Virus record (IMG/VR): IMGVR_UViG_3300042374_000171
Span: 1 to 44,417 of that record
Direction: 5' to 3' (one strand)
DNA length: 44,417 nucleotides
Source: a virus
Numbering within the stretch: position 1 is the stretch's first letter; every line of letters starts with the position of its first letter. This document shows, in pieces, positions 15,488-23,136 of the stretch. The translations under genes were made by a program, and so were the position numbers. A model generated the notes under the pieces. It had not been told where the DNA came from, did not search any database, and saw only the letters and a list, made by a program, of their open reading frames with translations.

Positions 15488-15550
15488 AAAAAAGTTGCTT
15501 GACATAGTAAATGGTTAGTTGCAGTGTGCGGTGTAAGGGATAGACGAAAT

Positions 15551-15564
15551 TATCGTTTACGATA
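15551..15564 (+). repeat. Dispersed 14-bp palindrome, copy 7
   Basis: TATCG-TTTA-CGATA in the capsid leader. The only copy whose centre is reversed relative to transcription. Confidence 0.9.
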
Positions 15565-15593
15565 AAATTAGTGATTCAGTTGCACCCTAACTG

Positions 15594-15704
15594 GCGAGTA
15601 TCAGAACTCGCATGAAAATCTGTTTCCGGACTGGTCTCGCAAGAGACACCGAGGGTTGAACTCCGGCTCGAAACCAACAAGCATTCGCTTGGGGCTTTCG
15701 GGCC
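15594..15704 (+). promoter_or_regulatory. Structured leader upstream of the capsid gene
   Basis: The 326-base gap 15425-15750 has no gene. After the terminator and copy 7 of the palindrome it holds a row of small hairpins: GCGAG/CTCGC (15594-15611), GTCTC-GCAA-GAGAC (15634-15647), CGAG/CTCG (15650-15670), CAAGC-ATTC-GCTTG (15678-15691) and GGC/GCC followed by TTTT (15693-15708). The last may be a weak terminator or attenuator. No known riboswitch or ribozyme core was recognised. The final 30 bases before the capsid ATG are unpaired and A-rich. Confidence 0.4.
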
Positions 15705-15750
15705 TTTTGCGTTTGTGAACTAAACTAAAACTAAACCAAACCAAAATCAA

Positions 15751-17160
15751 ATGTCAGATCAACTATATTTCAATTCTTGTGCTGAGATTGATAGTTTCTT
15801 CCGTGAGGGCCGCGAGTATTTCAACGACCTCTATGTGAAGAAGCTCGTCACCAACTCTGCATATTTCACCCGTTTCGAGGAGCAAGCATGGCCTCTTAAC
15901 CACACAACTGAACAGAAAGCATTCCGCTTTGGCCGTGGATTCCACGATCCTTGCGCTCCTTTCCGTCAGATCACCGACACCTACTGCGAGACTGATTCTT
16001 GCGATAGCAAACCAGAAGTCATTCAGCGTCCCGGCACTGAGAGCTACACTTTCGAGCTTCTCCGTAAAGAGATGACTACTGACTGGATTTGCGTTGAGAG
16101 CCTTCTCTATCGCCTCTTCCCCGCTGAAGAAATTCTTCAGTTCGAAGAGTCGAATGCTCGCATCACCAAGAATGTCCACGAAGAGTTCCTTCGCTCCAAC
16201 TACATCGGCGGGGCTGGACACAAATGGATGGGCATCACCACGGATGACGGAACCTACTGCGGATTGGTCGATGACCAAGCTTGGTTTGTTCCAGAACATA
16301 CGCTCAACAACGAAGCCGGTTACGACCTCTGCGCGATTCGCGTTAAGCTCGCTCCTGCTGACCTCAACAAGATTGCTTATCTCTCGCTTGATATGCTCGA
16401 CGATGCACTCGTTGACCTCCAAGACGAAGATGACGCTTTCCGCCTTGACCTCCAAGACGCGACTGGCCAGCCATTGCTCGACATCGTTATCCCTGATCCT
16501 CAAGTTGGCCGTGCGCTTTACTTCCAAGCCAAGCGCAACAATGGTTACTGGGATGCAAACACCGACTTTGATGAGCGTCTTACCCGTCTGAAGCTCGGCA
16601 TCAATCGTATCATCGGCGACTACGCCTTTGGTTACGACATCAACGCTGCTCGCTTCAACGCTGACACTGCCTTCAATGCTGGACTCGCTACATTCAATGC
16701 GGCTGATCCTGCTACATGGGCACGTCTCGTTCGCGTTCCTCGTTACATCAAGACTGTTCTTGAAAACGGATGCGCTTATATTCCTAACCGCGCTTACCGC
16801 ACTGCCGACTTCGGCGTCTCGGTTGCTATGGTCAACAAAGCAATGTGCAAATGGACAATGCCATCCTCGACTGGATACGGCCAAGCCCAACAAATGACCC
16901 AGAACTACGCTGGTGATTGGGAATGGAAGAACCCAGATTGGGAGTGCAACCGCTGGCGCAAATCGGGCTTCTATCAAGCCCAGTTCCGTCTGGCTGCACA
17001 AGTCAAAGACCCAACCATCATGCACACCTTCCTGCATCGTATGCCTCAGAGCAAGAACCTCTATGGTTCCTGCTGCCCAGTTCAAAGCTACATCGTTCCT
17101 GAGAACAATCAGGACTGCTATAGCTGCGCTGGTGTGGGCGACATTGTTGTGCCTTCCTAA
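15751..17160 (+). CDS. Major capsid protein
   Basis: 469 residues, placed directly after the scaffold and a structured leader, with a hairpin after its stop. Codon use is more GC-ending than in most genes here, fitting very high expression. Sequence pattern includes KKLVTNSAYFTRFEEQAWPL and FELLRKEMTTDWICVESLL. HK97-type fold is expected for the role but cannot be read directly. It contains about 14 cysteines, including CETDSC, SCC and CYSC, which is high for a capsid protein. Confidence 0.8.
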   Translation: MSDQLYFNSCAEIDSFFREGREYFNDLYVKKLVTNSAYFTRFEEQAWPLNHTTEQKAFRFGRGFHDPCAPFRQITDTYCETDSCDSKPEVIQRPGTESYTFELLRKEMTTDWICVESLLYRLFPAEEILQFEESNARITKNVHEEFLRSNYIGGAGHKWMGITTDDGTYCGLVDDQAWFVPEHTLNNEAGYDLCAIRVKLAPADLNKIAYLSLDMLDDALVDLQDEDDAFRLDLQDATGQPLLDIVIPDPQVGRALYFQAKRNNGYWDANTDFDERLTRLKLGINRIIGDYAFGYDINAARFNADTAFNAGLATFNAADPATWARLVRVPRYIKTVLENGCAYIPNRAYRTADFGVSVAMVNKAMCKWTMPSSTGYGQAQQMTQNYAGDWEWKNPDWECNRWRKSGFYQAQFRLAAQVKDPTIMHTFLHRMPQSKNLYGSCCPVQSYIVPENNQDCYSCAGVGDIVVPS

Positions 17161-17169
17161 GTTAAATAA

Positions 17170-17196
17170 GGGGAGGGGCTATTAAAGCCTCTCCCC
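17170..17196 (+). terminator. Hairpin after the capsid gene
   Basis: GGGGAGGGGC pairs with GCCTCTCCCC (10 bp, one G-U) around TATTAAA. It lacks a U-run, so it may be a processing or mRNA-stabilising hairpin and not a terminator. Confidence 0.55.
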
Positions 17197-17220
17197 ATAA
17201 CCTTAAACAAAATACAAAAT

Positions 17221-17835
17221 ATGTCTAATTCTCGACCACTCGCTTATGATCGCGTCAACCTGTTTGGCCCGATTCCTGTAAACCTACTCGCTGCTGGAGA
17301 CACTGACCTCCTCGTTCTCAATGACGAAGACACTAAGTTCTTCCCAACCAGCATCATTCTGGAGACTGCCTACGCTCGCGGAACCACTGCCACTGATCCA
17401 ATCGTGATCGTGGACAATGGAACCACTGGCGAAAACATCTCGGCTTCCCTCACTATCACTGACGCTTTGGATAACCAAGGACGCTATAACCCCCTTGCGC
17501 TTGCTGCCAATCCTTATGTCATCACTGGTGCTGGTAAACTCCGCTTGCTGAAATCCACTGTTGGTGCTGGTCAAGCTACTGCTACCCGCGCTCGCACCGC
17601 TGGCGTTGCTACAATCGTTACTGGTGCTGCCCATGGTTTTACCACGGGTGACACGATCACGATTGCCAGCATGACCGACACTACGTTCAATGCTGTGCAG
17701 GCTGAAGTCACGGTTGTTAACGCAACTACCTTCACCTACGCAAATGCTGGCGCAAACGTTACCTCCGGTGCTGATACTGCTGGCCGCGTTGGTGCGCTCT
17801 ATGTGAACGCCTACGTTGTCGGTATCTACTACTAA
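17221..17835 (+). CDS. Capsid decoration / structural protein with Ig-like domain
   Basis: 204 residues. The first half (residues 1-115) is beta-rich with TATDPIVIVDNGTTGENISA. The second half holds a motif frequent in phage structural proteins, TGAAHGFTTGDTITI followed by TTFNAVQAEVTVVNATTFTY, an Ig-like or ubiquitin-activation-like beta domain. Position after the capsid gene, similar codon bias and flanking hairpins suggest an abundant virion protein. Exact role is inferred. Confidence 0.65.
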   Translation: MSNSRPLAYDRVNLFGPIPVNLLAAGDTDLLVLNDEDTKFFPTSIILETAYARGTTATDPIVIVDNGTTGENISASLTITDALDNQGRYNPLALAANPYVITGAGKLRLLKSTVGAGQATATRARTAGVATIVTGAAHGFTTGDTITIASMTDTTFNAVQAEVTVVNATTFTYANAGANVTSGADTAGRVGALYVNAYVVGIYY

Positions 17836-17846
17836 ACCTCAACCTT

Positions 17847-17874
17847 GGGTGGGGAAGTAAATACTTCCTCACCC
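17847..17874 (+). terminator. Hairpin after the decoration-type gene
   Basis: GGGTGGGGAAGT pairs with ACTTCCTCACCC (12 bp, one G-U) around AAAT. The following TAACCCCTTTTCT is only partly U-rich. It resembles the hairpins at 15449 and 17170. Confidence 0.6.
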
Positions 17875-17892
17875 TAACCCCTTTTCTAAATT

Positions 17893-18168
17893 ATGGCCTG
17901 TTTCACTGACATCGACTACCGCAATAAATCCTACCCACTTCTTCAAACGATCCAAGCTCAAGCCGCGCTAAAAACGGTTCCAGTTATTTTCAGTATCGTT
18001 TCCTATGGCTGTTATGATGCTATGAGCGATTCCGCCAAGATGTATCAGTTTTATGATGCGCTTACTTTGTATGGTGGCGGATCTCCAATTACCGAGAATT
18101 GCTTTGTGCAGAAAACCGAAGACCAGCAATTGTTTCTTCTGAACGGCGCGCTTGAACTCGCATTGTAA
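17893..18168 (+). CDS. Small tail-region protein with Cys-Phe anchor motif
   Basis: 91 residues. The C-terminal part (ENCFVQKTEDQQLFLLNGAL) carries a motif, C-F-x3-T-x-D-x-Q-L-[FY], that recurs at the N-termini of the proteins at 18191 and 19335. An earlier degenerate copy may be GCYDAMSDSAKMYQFYDAL. It may be an adaptor onto which fibres assemble; this is inference. Copy 8 of the palindrome follows its stop. Confidence 0.6.
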   Translation: MACFTDIDYRNKSYPLLQTIQAQAALKTVPVIFSIVSYGCYDAMSDSAKMYQFYDALTLYGGGSPITENCFVQKTEDQQLFLLNGALELAL

Positions 18169-18169
18169 T

Positions 18170-18183
18170 TATCGTAACCGATA
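18170..18183 (+). repeat. Dispersed 14-bp palindrome, copy 8
   Basis: TATCG-TAAC-CGATA between 17893-18168 and 18191-19117, ending 7 bases before the start. Confidence 0.9.
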
Positions 18184-18190
18184 AAATATT

Positions 18191-19117
18191 ATGCCTATCA
18201 CCAGAGAATGCTTCATGTCAAAGACACTGGACAACCAGTTGTTTGATATTGCCGAAGTATTGTCTGGTAATAGCGGTTACCCAATTCCATCAAGGCCATG
18301 CTTCAATGAGATGACCATAGATTATCAATTGTATAATCTGTGGCGAGCATGGGGCGGTGGTATTGATCCAGACGCCCAAGCATTTATTGATGTAAGCGGG
18401 GCAACTGATATTCAAGGCATCAACAATTTTGTAAAAGGAATCAAAGCTCTCGGCCTCTGGAGCAGCATGGTGTGCTGGCCGCTCCGCAGCTCGCAGAACG
18501 CAGGCACAGGCTCAACTGCTTACTCGCTGGGCGGGCTGGGGACATATAACGGAACGCTCATCAACGGGCCGACTTGGGGGGCGGATGGGGTGAACTTTGC
18601 ATCTGCTTCCGACCAGCGCATCGACGTTTCCACTTCGCTCGTTTTCTCTCCGACAACCGTTCCCTTTAATGCAATGACTGTGCAAAACGCGACATCAATC
18701 AGTGGGTCGCATGCAAATTTATTTGGGCGCGGAAAATTAAACGACTCGCTTTCCGATATTTCGTGGGCGCTTCGGGCAACGACTACCACATCTCAACCAC
18801 AAATCAGCGACGGAACCGCTCAAACTCTTTACAATGTTTCCGGCAATAGTCTGAACACATTTAAGGCATTTCAGATGTTTTCCGAAAGCGATTTGATCCG
18901 CGCAAACATAGACGCAGGCTCATTCACAACAGGAGCCGCAAGGACGCCAAATCAGGATGCAACACACACGCTGCGCATTGGCACAACGATTACTGGAACG
19001 CTATACTTTGACGGAAAAATATCTTTCGCCTTATTCGGAAACTCAGCAAGCGCAAATTCCGCTGCGCTTTACGCCCTCTACAAATCCACCCTCGGCCAAG
19101 GACTCGGACTGCCATGA
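18191..19117 (+). CDS. Receptor-binding-type tail protein, LamG/lectin-like
   Basis: 308 residues. Residues 1-55 contain two copies of the Cys-Phe motif (ECFMSKTLDNQLFDI; PCFNEMTIDYQLYNL). From about residue 120 the sequence (LGGLGTYNGTLINGPTWGADGVNFASASDQRIDV ... LYFDGKISFALFGNSASA) follows the concanavalin A-like LamG pattern found in phage tail proteins that bind glycans. The call rests on pattern and neighbours. Confidence 0.65.
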   Translation: MPITRECFMSKTLDNQLFDIAEVLSGNSGYPIPSRPCFNEMTIDYQLYNLWRAWGGGIDPDAQAFIDVSGATDIQGINNFVKGIKALGLWSSMVCWPLRSSQNAGTGSTAYSLGGLGTYNGTLINGPTWGADGVNFASASDQRIDVSTSLVFSPTTVPFNAMTVQNATSISGSHANLFGRGKLNDSLSDISWALRATTTTSQPQISDGTAQTLYNVSGNSLNTFKAFQMFSESDLIRANIDAGSFTTGAARTPNQDATHTLRIGTTITGTLYFDGKISFALFGNSASANSAALYALYKSTLGQGLGLP

Positions 19118-19332
19118 ACCAGACAATGCCACGCTACCGAGCAACCGAACTCCGAGACAATAGCCTTCCGTGGTTTTGTTGGGACACGACAGAAGGCGGC
19201 AAGACGCGACCTATGCAGTGGGGGGTTACGCTTGTGCCAACGCCGAACGATCCGAAAAAACCAACATACTGGGAGTGGAGCGCGATGCTACCGAATGGAA
19301 CCCAACTACCAACTTGGATTAAAAAACAATAA
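19114..19332 (+). CDS. Small tail-region protein, unknown function
   Basis: 72 residues, starting in the stop of the previous gene (ATGA overlap). It is rich in Trp and Pro (WFCWDTTEGGK, YWEWSAMLPNGTQLPTW). It may be a chaperone or accessory for the lectin-like protein; no family recognised. Confidence 0.6.
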   Translation: MNQTMPRYRATELRDNSLPWFCWDTTEGGKTRPMQWGVTLVPTPNDPKKPTYWEWSAMLPNGTQLPTWIKKQ

Positions 19333-19334
19333 TT

Positions 19335-20438
19335 ATGCCAATCGAATCAAAAGAATGTTTTAGTAGCCTGACAATTGATGGTCAGCTTTACGAAATTTAC
19401 CAAGCCGCTCAAAGTGGAGGTGGTGGAGGAGGGGGAGTCACCTCTGTCACCGCAACCTCGCCTATCACAAGCTCTGGTGGGGCAACACCAGACATCTCTA
19501 CCAGCATGGCTACAGACAGGTTACTTGGCCGAACAACTGCTGGAACAGGCGTTGCTGAAGAATTAAGTGTTGCTGGAAACCTTGTGTTTTCCGCTGGAAC
19601 GCTAACATCGCGTGCTTCTGTTACTCAAATTTATACTTCCTCTACGACTTGGACAAAACCTGATGGGGCTGTCTCTGTCAATGTCCAGCTTTTTGGTGGC
19701 GGCGGGGGCGGCGGCAGCGGAAGAAAAGATATAATTTCAACTTCACGTTGCGGCGGAGGAGGAGGAGGCGGGGGATCGTATATTAACATTACCCTACCAG
19801 CAAGCGTTTTAAGCGCAACAGAAACTGTAACTATTGGCGCAGGCGGAACTGGCGGTGCGGCACAGGCTGGAACAGGGGCAAATGGTAATATCGGCATGGC
19901 TGGCGGAATCACAACATTTAATTCGATAATCGCGTATGGAGGCTCGCCGGGCAACGGTGGAACAACAGCAGCAGGCGCTGCTGGCAACGGTTCAATGCAA
20001 GCAAATAACGGGGGGGCCGCTGGAGCCAATGGAGCCCTTGGTGTTGCTGGATCGCCTTTAAGTGTGCTTGCAACATCTCAATATGGTGGAGCAGGCGGCG
20101 GCGGTGGCGGTGGATTAGGAGTCAGTAATTCGCAGGTAGCTGGCGGCGGCGGCGGACGCTCAATGGCACTTAATCTTGCAGGGGGGGTAGCTGGAACACT
20201 TGGAGGCGGCAATGGTGGAAATGGCCTTGATAATACCAATGCAGCACTTGGCTTATTTGCTGTAGGATCAGGTGGCGGTGGCGGCGGGTCATCCGTAACA
20301 GCATCAGGCGGTAACGGTGGCAATGGCGGATTCCCCGCAAGCGGCGGCGGCGGTGGTGGCGCGACTCAGGACGGCACTCAATCAGGCACAGGCGGAACTG
20401 GTGGCGCGGGACTCGCAATCATCACAACCTATTTTTAA
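19335..20438 (+). CDS. Glycine-rich adhesin / receptor-binding tail protein
   Basis: 367 residues. The N-terminus has one Cys-Phe anchor motif (ECFSSLTIDGQLYEIYQAA). A linker with TSVTATSPITSSGG is followed at about residue 100 by STTWTKPDGAVSVNVQLFGGGGGG, the opening of the glycine-rich phage domain. Long Gly runs continue to the end and could form a polyglycine-II sandwich as in T-even gp38-type adhesins. It probably contacts the host receptor. Long Pro-rich frames on the other strand are shadows of the GGN codons. Confidence 0.75.
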   Translation: MPIESKECFSSLTIDGQLYEIYQAAQSGGGGGGGVTSVTATSPITSSGGATPDISTSMATDRLLGRTTAGTGVAEELSVAGNLVFSAGTLTSRASVTQIYTSSTTWTKPDGAVSVNVQLFGGGGGGGSGRKDIISTSRCGGGGGGGGSYINITLPASVLSATETVTIGAGGTGGAAQAGTGANGNIGMAGGITTFNSIIAYGGSPGNGGTTAAGAAGNGSMQANNGGAAGANGALGVAGSPLSVLATSQYGGAGGGGGGGLGVSNSQVAGGGGGRSMALNLAGGVAGTLGGGNGGNGLDNTNAALGLFAVGSGGGGGGSSVTASGGNGGNGGFPASGGGGGGATQDGTQSGTGGTGGAGLAIITTYF

Positions 20439-20441
20439 TTT

Positions 20442-20657
20442 ATGAATACGAATATCTGGGTTATCATAAACAGCATTGGAAACTACATGGAAAACATTGT
20501 TGTTTGGGACGGGGATGGAAATAAATGGACTCCTCCAAATGGAACTTATGCAACAAAAATGGAAGATGTAGATTTTTCAATAATAAATGAAAATCCAGAA
20601 AATGAAGATTTGAATGAATTTGTAAGATTGAAAAAATATGGACACGCCATCATTTAA
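20442..20657 (+). CDS. Small protein before lysis cassette, unknown function
   Basis: 71 residues, acidic, with NIVVWDGDGNKWTPPNGTYAT. This phrase is typical of short tail-fibre-associated or assembly proteins. Its end overlaps the holin-like gene by 20 bases. Start context taatttATG. Confidence 0.55.
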   Translation: MNTNIWVIINSIGNYMENIVVWDGDGNKWTPPNGTYATKMEDVDFSIINENPENEDLNEFVRLKKYGHAII

Positions 20658-20817
20658 TGCTTGTGCTGCCGGAATACTAGCAACGGCAACTTCAGTTGGA
20701 ATATCAATGCTTCCAGAAGTGGAAGCTTGGTTAAGAATAGCTTCCTTGCTGGTAGGTATTGCTGTAGGAATTGGATCACTTGCCGTTATAGTGAGAAGCT
20801 GGAATAAAAATAAATGA
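20638..20817 (+). CDS. Holin-like protein with two transmembrane segments
   Basis: 59 residues. Two hydrophobic segments (about residues 8-25 and 33-53) surround PEVEAWLR, and the C-terminus is basic (RSWNKNK). This is a class II holin-like layout. It begins a lysis cassette joined by ATGA overlaps (20814, 20969) and followed by the endolysin. Either this or 20969-21139 could be the holin. Confidence 0.65.
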   Translation: MDTPSFNACAAGILATATSVGISMLPEVEAWLRIASLLVGIAVGIGSLAVIVRSWNKNK

Positions 20818-20972
20818 ATCCTAAACAAATTGCCCTTGGAATGATTTTGGTATCATTCGGATTTCTTGCAATTGCATTCTTGACAAGTTGCACTACACTT
20901 GGAGTATCTTTACAAACAGACTACGGAAGGCTCACTTACGAGCTTCCGGAACCAAAAGGAACAAAGAAATGA
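20814..20972 (+). CDS. Small lipoprotein, possible outer-membrane spanin
   Basis: 52 residues. An N-terminal signal segment (MILVSFGFLAIAF) ends in the lipobox LTSC, giving a short mature lipoprotein (CTTLGVSLQTDYGRLTYELP). Small lipoproteins in lysis cassettes are often o-spanins that help disrupt the outer membrane. A matching i-spanin was not recognised. It overlaps both neighbours by 4 bases. Confidence 0.6.
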   Translation: MNPKQIALGMILVSFGFLAIAFLTSCTTLGVSLQTDYGRLTYELPEPKGTKK

Positions 20973-21139
20973 AAATCGTAGAAACATTGTTAGAGAAGTT
21001 GAGTGAAAATTCGACTTGGCGCGGCTTGATTCTGATTGCTACGGCAGTTGGGGTTAAGATCGAACCGGAGCTTCAAGAAGCAATTCTTATAGCTGGACTG
21101 GGATTAGTTGGTTTAATCAATGTAATCCGAAAGGGTTGA
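20969..21139 (+). CDS. Holin-type small membrane protein
   Basis: The ATG at 20969 overlaps the previous stop (ATGA); 56 residues follow. After an amphipathic start (MKIVETLLEKLSENSTWRG) come two hydrophobic stretches, LILIATAVGVKI and EAILIAGLGLVGLINVI, separated by EPELQ. This STWRGL...PE-QEAI...GLVGLI pattern is common in phage holin-type proteins. The longer frame to 20888 begins at TTG and is unlikely. Confidence 0.65.
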   Translation: MKIVETLLEKLSENSTWRGLILIATAVGVKIEPELQEAILIAGLGLVGLINVIRKG

Positions 21140-21142
21140 GTA

Positions 21143-21673
21143 TTATTTCTCCAAAGAATGACAAGGAATACACATAGGCACAACATCGAGCCAATGTTCA
21201 ATATTATAGCCATTATGGTGATGATATTGTTGTGCTTGATTCCCGCAATTTATACATTGCAATGTGGAAACCTTGGGGATTTTATTTCTGGCAATAGCAT
21301 TATTAACTTTATTTCTTGCTTTATATTTATCAGGGAATTTTTGTCTTTGCTGTATTGTGGATTTTCTTCTGTGCTGATTGAGTCTTTCAATCTGATCTTG
21401 TGTCATATTTTTAAAACACCTCAACCTGATCTCTCTAACTTTTTGTGCATTTCTTTTAGCCCAAGAAACACATCTTTTCATATGTTCTTGTTTGTGTGTT
21501 TCGTAATATTTCTGGTAAGATTCTTTTCTCCCATCTGGATTATCTCTACACGATTTAATGCTTGCAATTCTATGGCAATGCTTACATCTGTTAGAAAATC
21601 CATCTTTCGATCTGGAGGATTTAACAAATTCGTTCAATTCTTTTTCGGTTTTACATCTGCAACAAGTCTTCAT
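21143..21673 (-). CDS. HNH endonuclease inserted in the lysis cassette
   Basis: 176 residues, antisense to its neighbours. An N-terminal zinc-finger-like part (CCRCKTEKELNEF ... RCKHCHRIAS) is followed by a basic helical region and a C-terminal HNH core (CINCGNQAQQYHHHNGYNIEHWLDVVPMCIPCHSLE). It separates the holin-like genes from the endolysin. Opposite orientation and AT-rich composition suggest a homing insertion. Confidence 0.85.
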   Translation of the reverse strand: MKTCCRCKTEKELNEFVKSSRSKDGFSNRCKHCHRIASIKSCRDNPDGRKESYQKYYETHKQEHMKRCVSWAKRNAQKVREIRLRCFKNMTQDQIERLNQHRRKSTIQQRQKFPDKYKARNKVNNAIARNKIPKVSTLQCINCGNQAQQYHHHNGYNIEHWLDVVPMCIPCHSLEK

Positions 21674-21689
21674 AGATGAAGAGTAATAT

Positions 21690-22232
21690 ATGATGATTCC
21701 AAAGTCAAGACCTCAACAAGCTAAAGAAAAATCTTTAGCTATGGCTATAAAAGCAGGAATAGAAGACAGAGTTGTTTTAATCGGTATTAGGGGGTATTAT
21801 TCTGAAACATTTCAACCATCAGGCAACCAAAGAAACATTTATGATGATGCCATTATCCTACTATCACCATCGTGCCATGCTACTTTTAACGCTAATACTG
21901 ATCCGTCGATTTTTAAAAAAGGCATTGCTTCATTATTACCGGGCGTTCATCGCTACAAGAAAGGTAAGCACGGAATTAGTAAACCGGGTGGCGGGTATCC
22001 GGCACTTAGACCTGCTACGCCAAATGAGACTCTTCCCGTCTTTAGAGACTCTGAGGGTGAGTCGCTTGGGGTCGCGATTAATATCCACAAAGGGGGATAT
22101 AATACAACCTCATCGCTTGGTTGCCAAACTATCTACCCCGCCCAATGGGAAGGATTCATCAACCTCGTCTATTCAGAAATGAGTAGATACAACCAAAAAA
22201 CGATTCCATATCTATTAACAGAATTATCGTAA
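21690..22232 (+). CDS. Endolysin-like protein (L,D-transpeptidase/DUF5675-like)
   Basis: 180 residues from the first of two tandem ATGs. The core INIHKGGYNTTSSLGCQTIYP places His133 and Cys145 as in the compact His...GC motif of DUF5675/L,D-transpeptidase-like domains, which act on peptidoglycan peptides. Spacing is shorter than in classical YkuD enzymes. Its place after the holin-like genes supports a lysis role. The stop codon lies inside copy 9 of the palindrome. Confidence 0.6.
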   Translation: MMIPKSRPQQAKEKSLAMAIKAGIEDRVVLIGIRGYYSETFQPSGNQRNIYDDAIILLSPSCHATFNANTDPSIFKKGIASLLPGVHRYKKGKHGISKPGGGYPALRPATPNETLPVFRDSEGESLGVAINIHKGGYNTTSSLGCQTIYPAQWEGFINLVYSEMSRYNQKTIPYLLTELS

Positions 22233-22238
22233 ACGATA
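22225..22238 (+). repeat. Dispersed 14-bp palindrome, copy 9
   Basis: TATCG-TAAA-CGATA. Its TAA is the endolysin stop; the phosphoesterase ATG follows 4 bases later. Confidence 0.9.
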
Positions 22239-22242
22239 AAAT

Positions 22243-23136
22243 ATGAAAAAATCAAAGTGGAATTTCAAACAAGTAAGTAGAAATGTTCACGTTATTGAAA
22301 TGCACCTCCCGAGGGTTGGAGATGAACAATGGGTTTTGCTTCAGAGTGATGTTCACTGGGACAATCCCAAGTGTGACAGAGCAAAATTTAAAAAGCATTT
22401 GGATTTAGCCTTGGCTCGAAATGCCCCTGTAATTGATGCAGGGGATTTTTTTTGTGCAATGCAAGGCAAGTATGACAAGAGAAGTAGCAAAAAAGATTTG
22501 CGCCCAGAACACGCGACTGGAAATTATTTAGATTCGCTAGTTGAAACGGCAGCAAAGTATCTTGAGCCATACAAAAAAATACTCACTGTAAGGGCGGCGG
22601 GAAATCATGAGAGTTCAATTCAGAAAAACTGCGAAACTGATCTTGGTGAAAGATTAGTTGAAAGACTGAGAAGTAGTGGTGGGATAGCTCGCAGAGGTGG
22701 GTATTCTGGGTTTGTTAGATTTTCAATTTATGGTAATAAAACAAATGAAAAGTTGGCTTCAACTCAAGGATACAAACTTTGGTATTTCCACGGGAGTGGT
22801 GGGGGTGGGCCTGTAACCAGAGGGGTTATACAAACAAATAGGCAAGCAGTGTATGTTGCTGATGCTGATTTTGTTGTATCGGGTCACACGCACGACTCTT
22901 GGACAGTTCCGATTCAGCGAATCAAATTGAATCAAAAAGATATTATTGAACAATTCAGACAAACTCATATCAAAACTGGAGGATACAAAGAAGAGTTTGT
23001 GGATGGATATGGTGGATGGCATGTTGAGCGCGGTGGCCCTCCGAAGCCAACGGGTGCGTATTGGATTAGATTTTATTTTGATAGATACGAAAATAATAAA
23101 AAAATTTACGACTACGAAATTATAGAAGCCAAATGA
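22243..23136 (+). CDS. Calcineurin-like metallophosphoesterase
   Basis: 297 residues. Family motifs are in order: DVH (D36, H38), GDFFC (D68), GNHES (N121, H122) and GHTHD (H215, H217), with a further His at 183. These bind two metal ions and hydrolyse phosphodiesters or phosphomonoesters. Substrate is unknown. The position between endolysin and lipoprotein genes is not that of a replication nuclease such as SbcD. Copy 9 of the palindrome lies 4 bases before its start. Confidence 0.85.
   Translation: MKKSKWNFKQVSRNVHVIEMHLPRVGDEQWVLLQSDVHWDNPKCDRAKFKKHLDLALARNAPVIDAGDFFCAMQGKYDKRSSKKDLRPEHATGNYLDSLVETAAKYLEPYKKILTVRAAGNHESSIQKNCETDLGERLVERLRSSGGIARRGGYSGFVRFSIYGNKTNEKLASTQGYKLWYFHGSGGGGPVTRGVIQTNRQAVYVADADFVVSGHTHDSWTVPIQRIKLNQKDIIEQFRQTHIKTGGYKEEFVDGYGGWHVERGGPPKPTGAYWIRFYFDRYENNKKIYDYEIIEAK

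Noticed and set aside
15499-15504. TTGACA before the capsid leader as a promoter
   Set aside because: No acceptable -10 box is found at 15-18 bases; it may still be a weak site.
15640-15680. Ribozyme or tRNA-like fold in the capsid leader
   Set aside because: Hairpins are present but no hammerhead, twister or tRNA core was found.
15763-17085. 440-residue open frame opposite the capsid gene
   Set aside because: It is an antisense shadow produced by the strong codon bias of the capsid gene; no start signal or recognisable domain.
19631-20418. Proline- or arginine-rich frames opposite the glycine-rich adhesin
   Set aside because: They are the complement of GGN codon runs and have low complexity.
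20888-20968. Longer N-terminus of the second holin-like gene
   Set aside because: It requires a TTG start inside the lipoprotein gene; the ATG at 20969 has the usual ATGA overlap.
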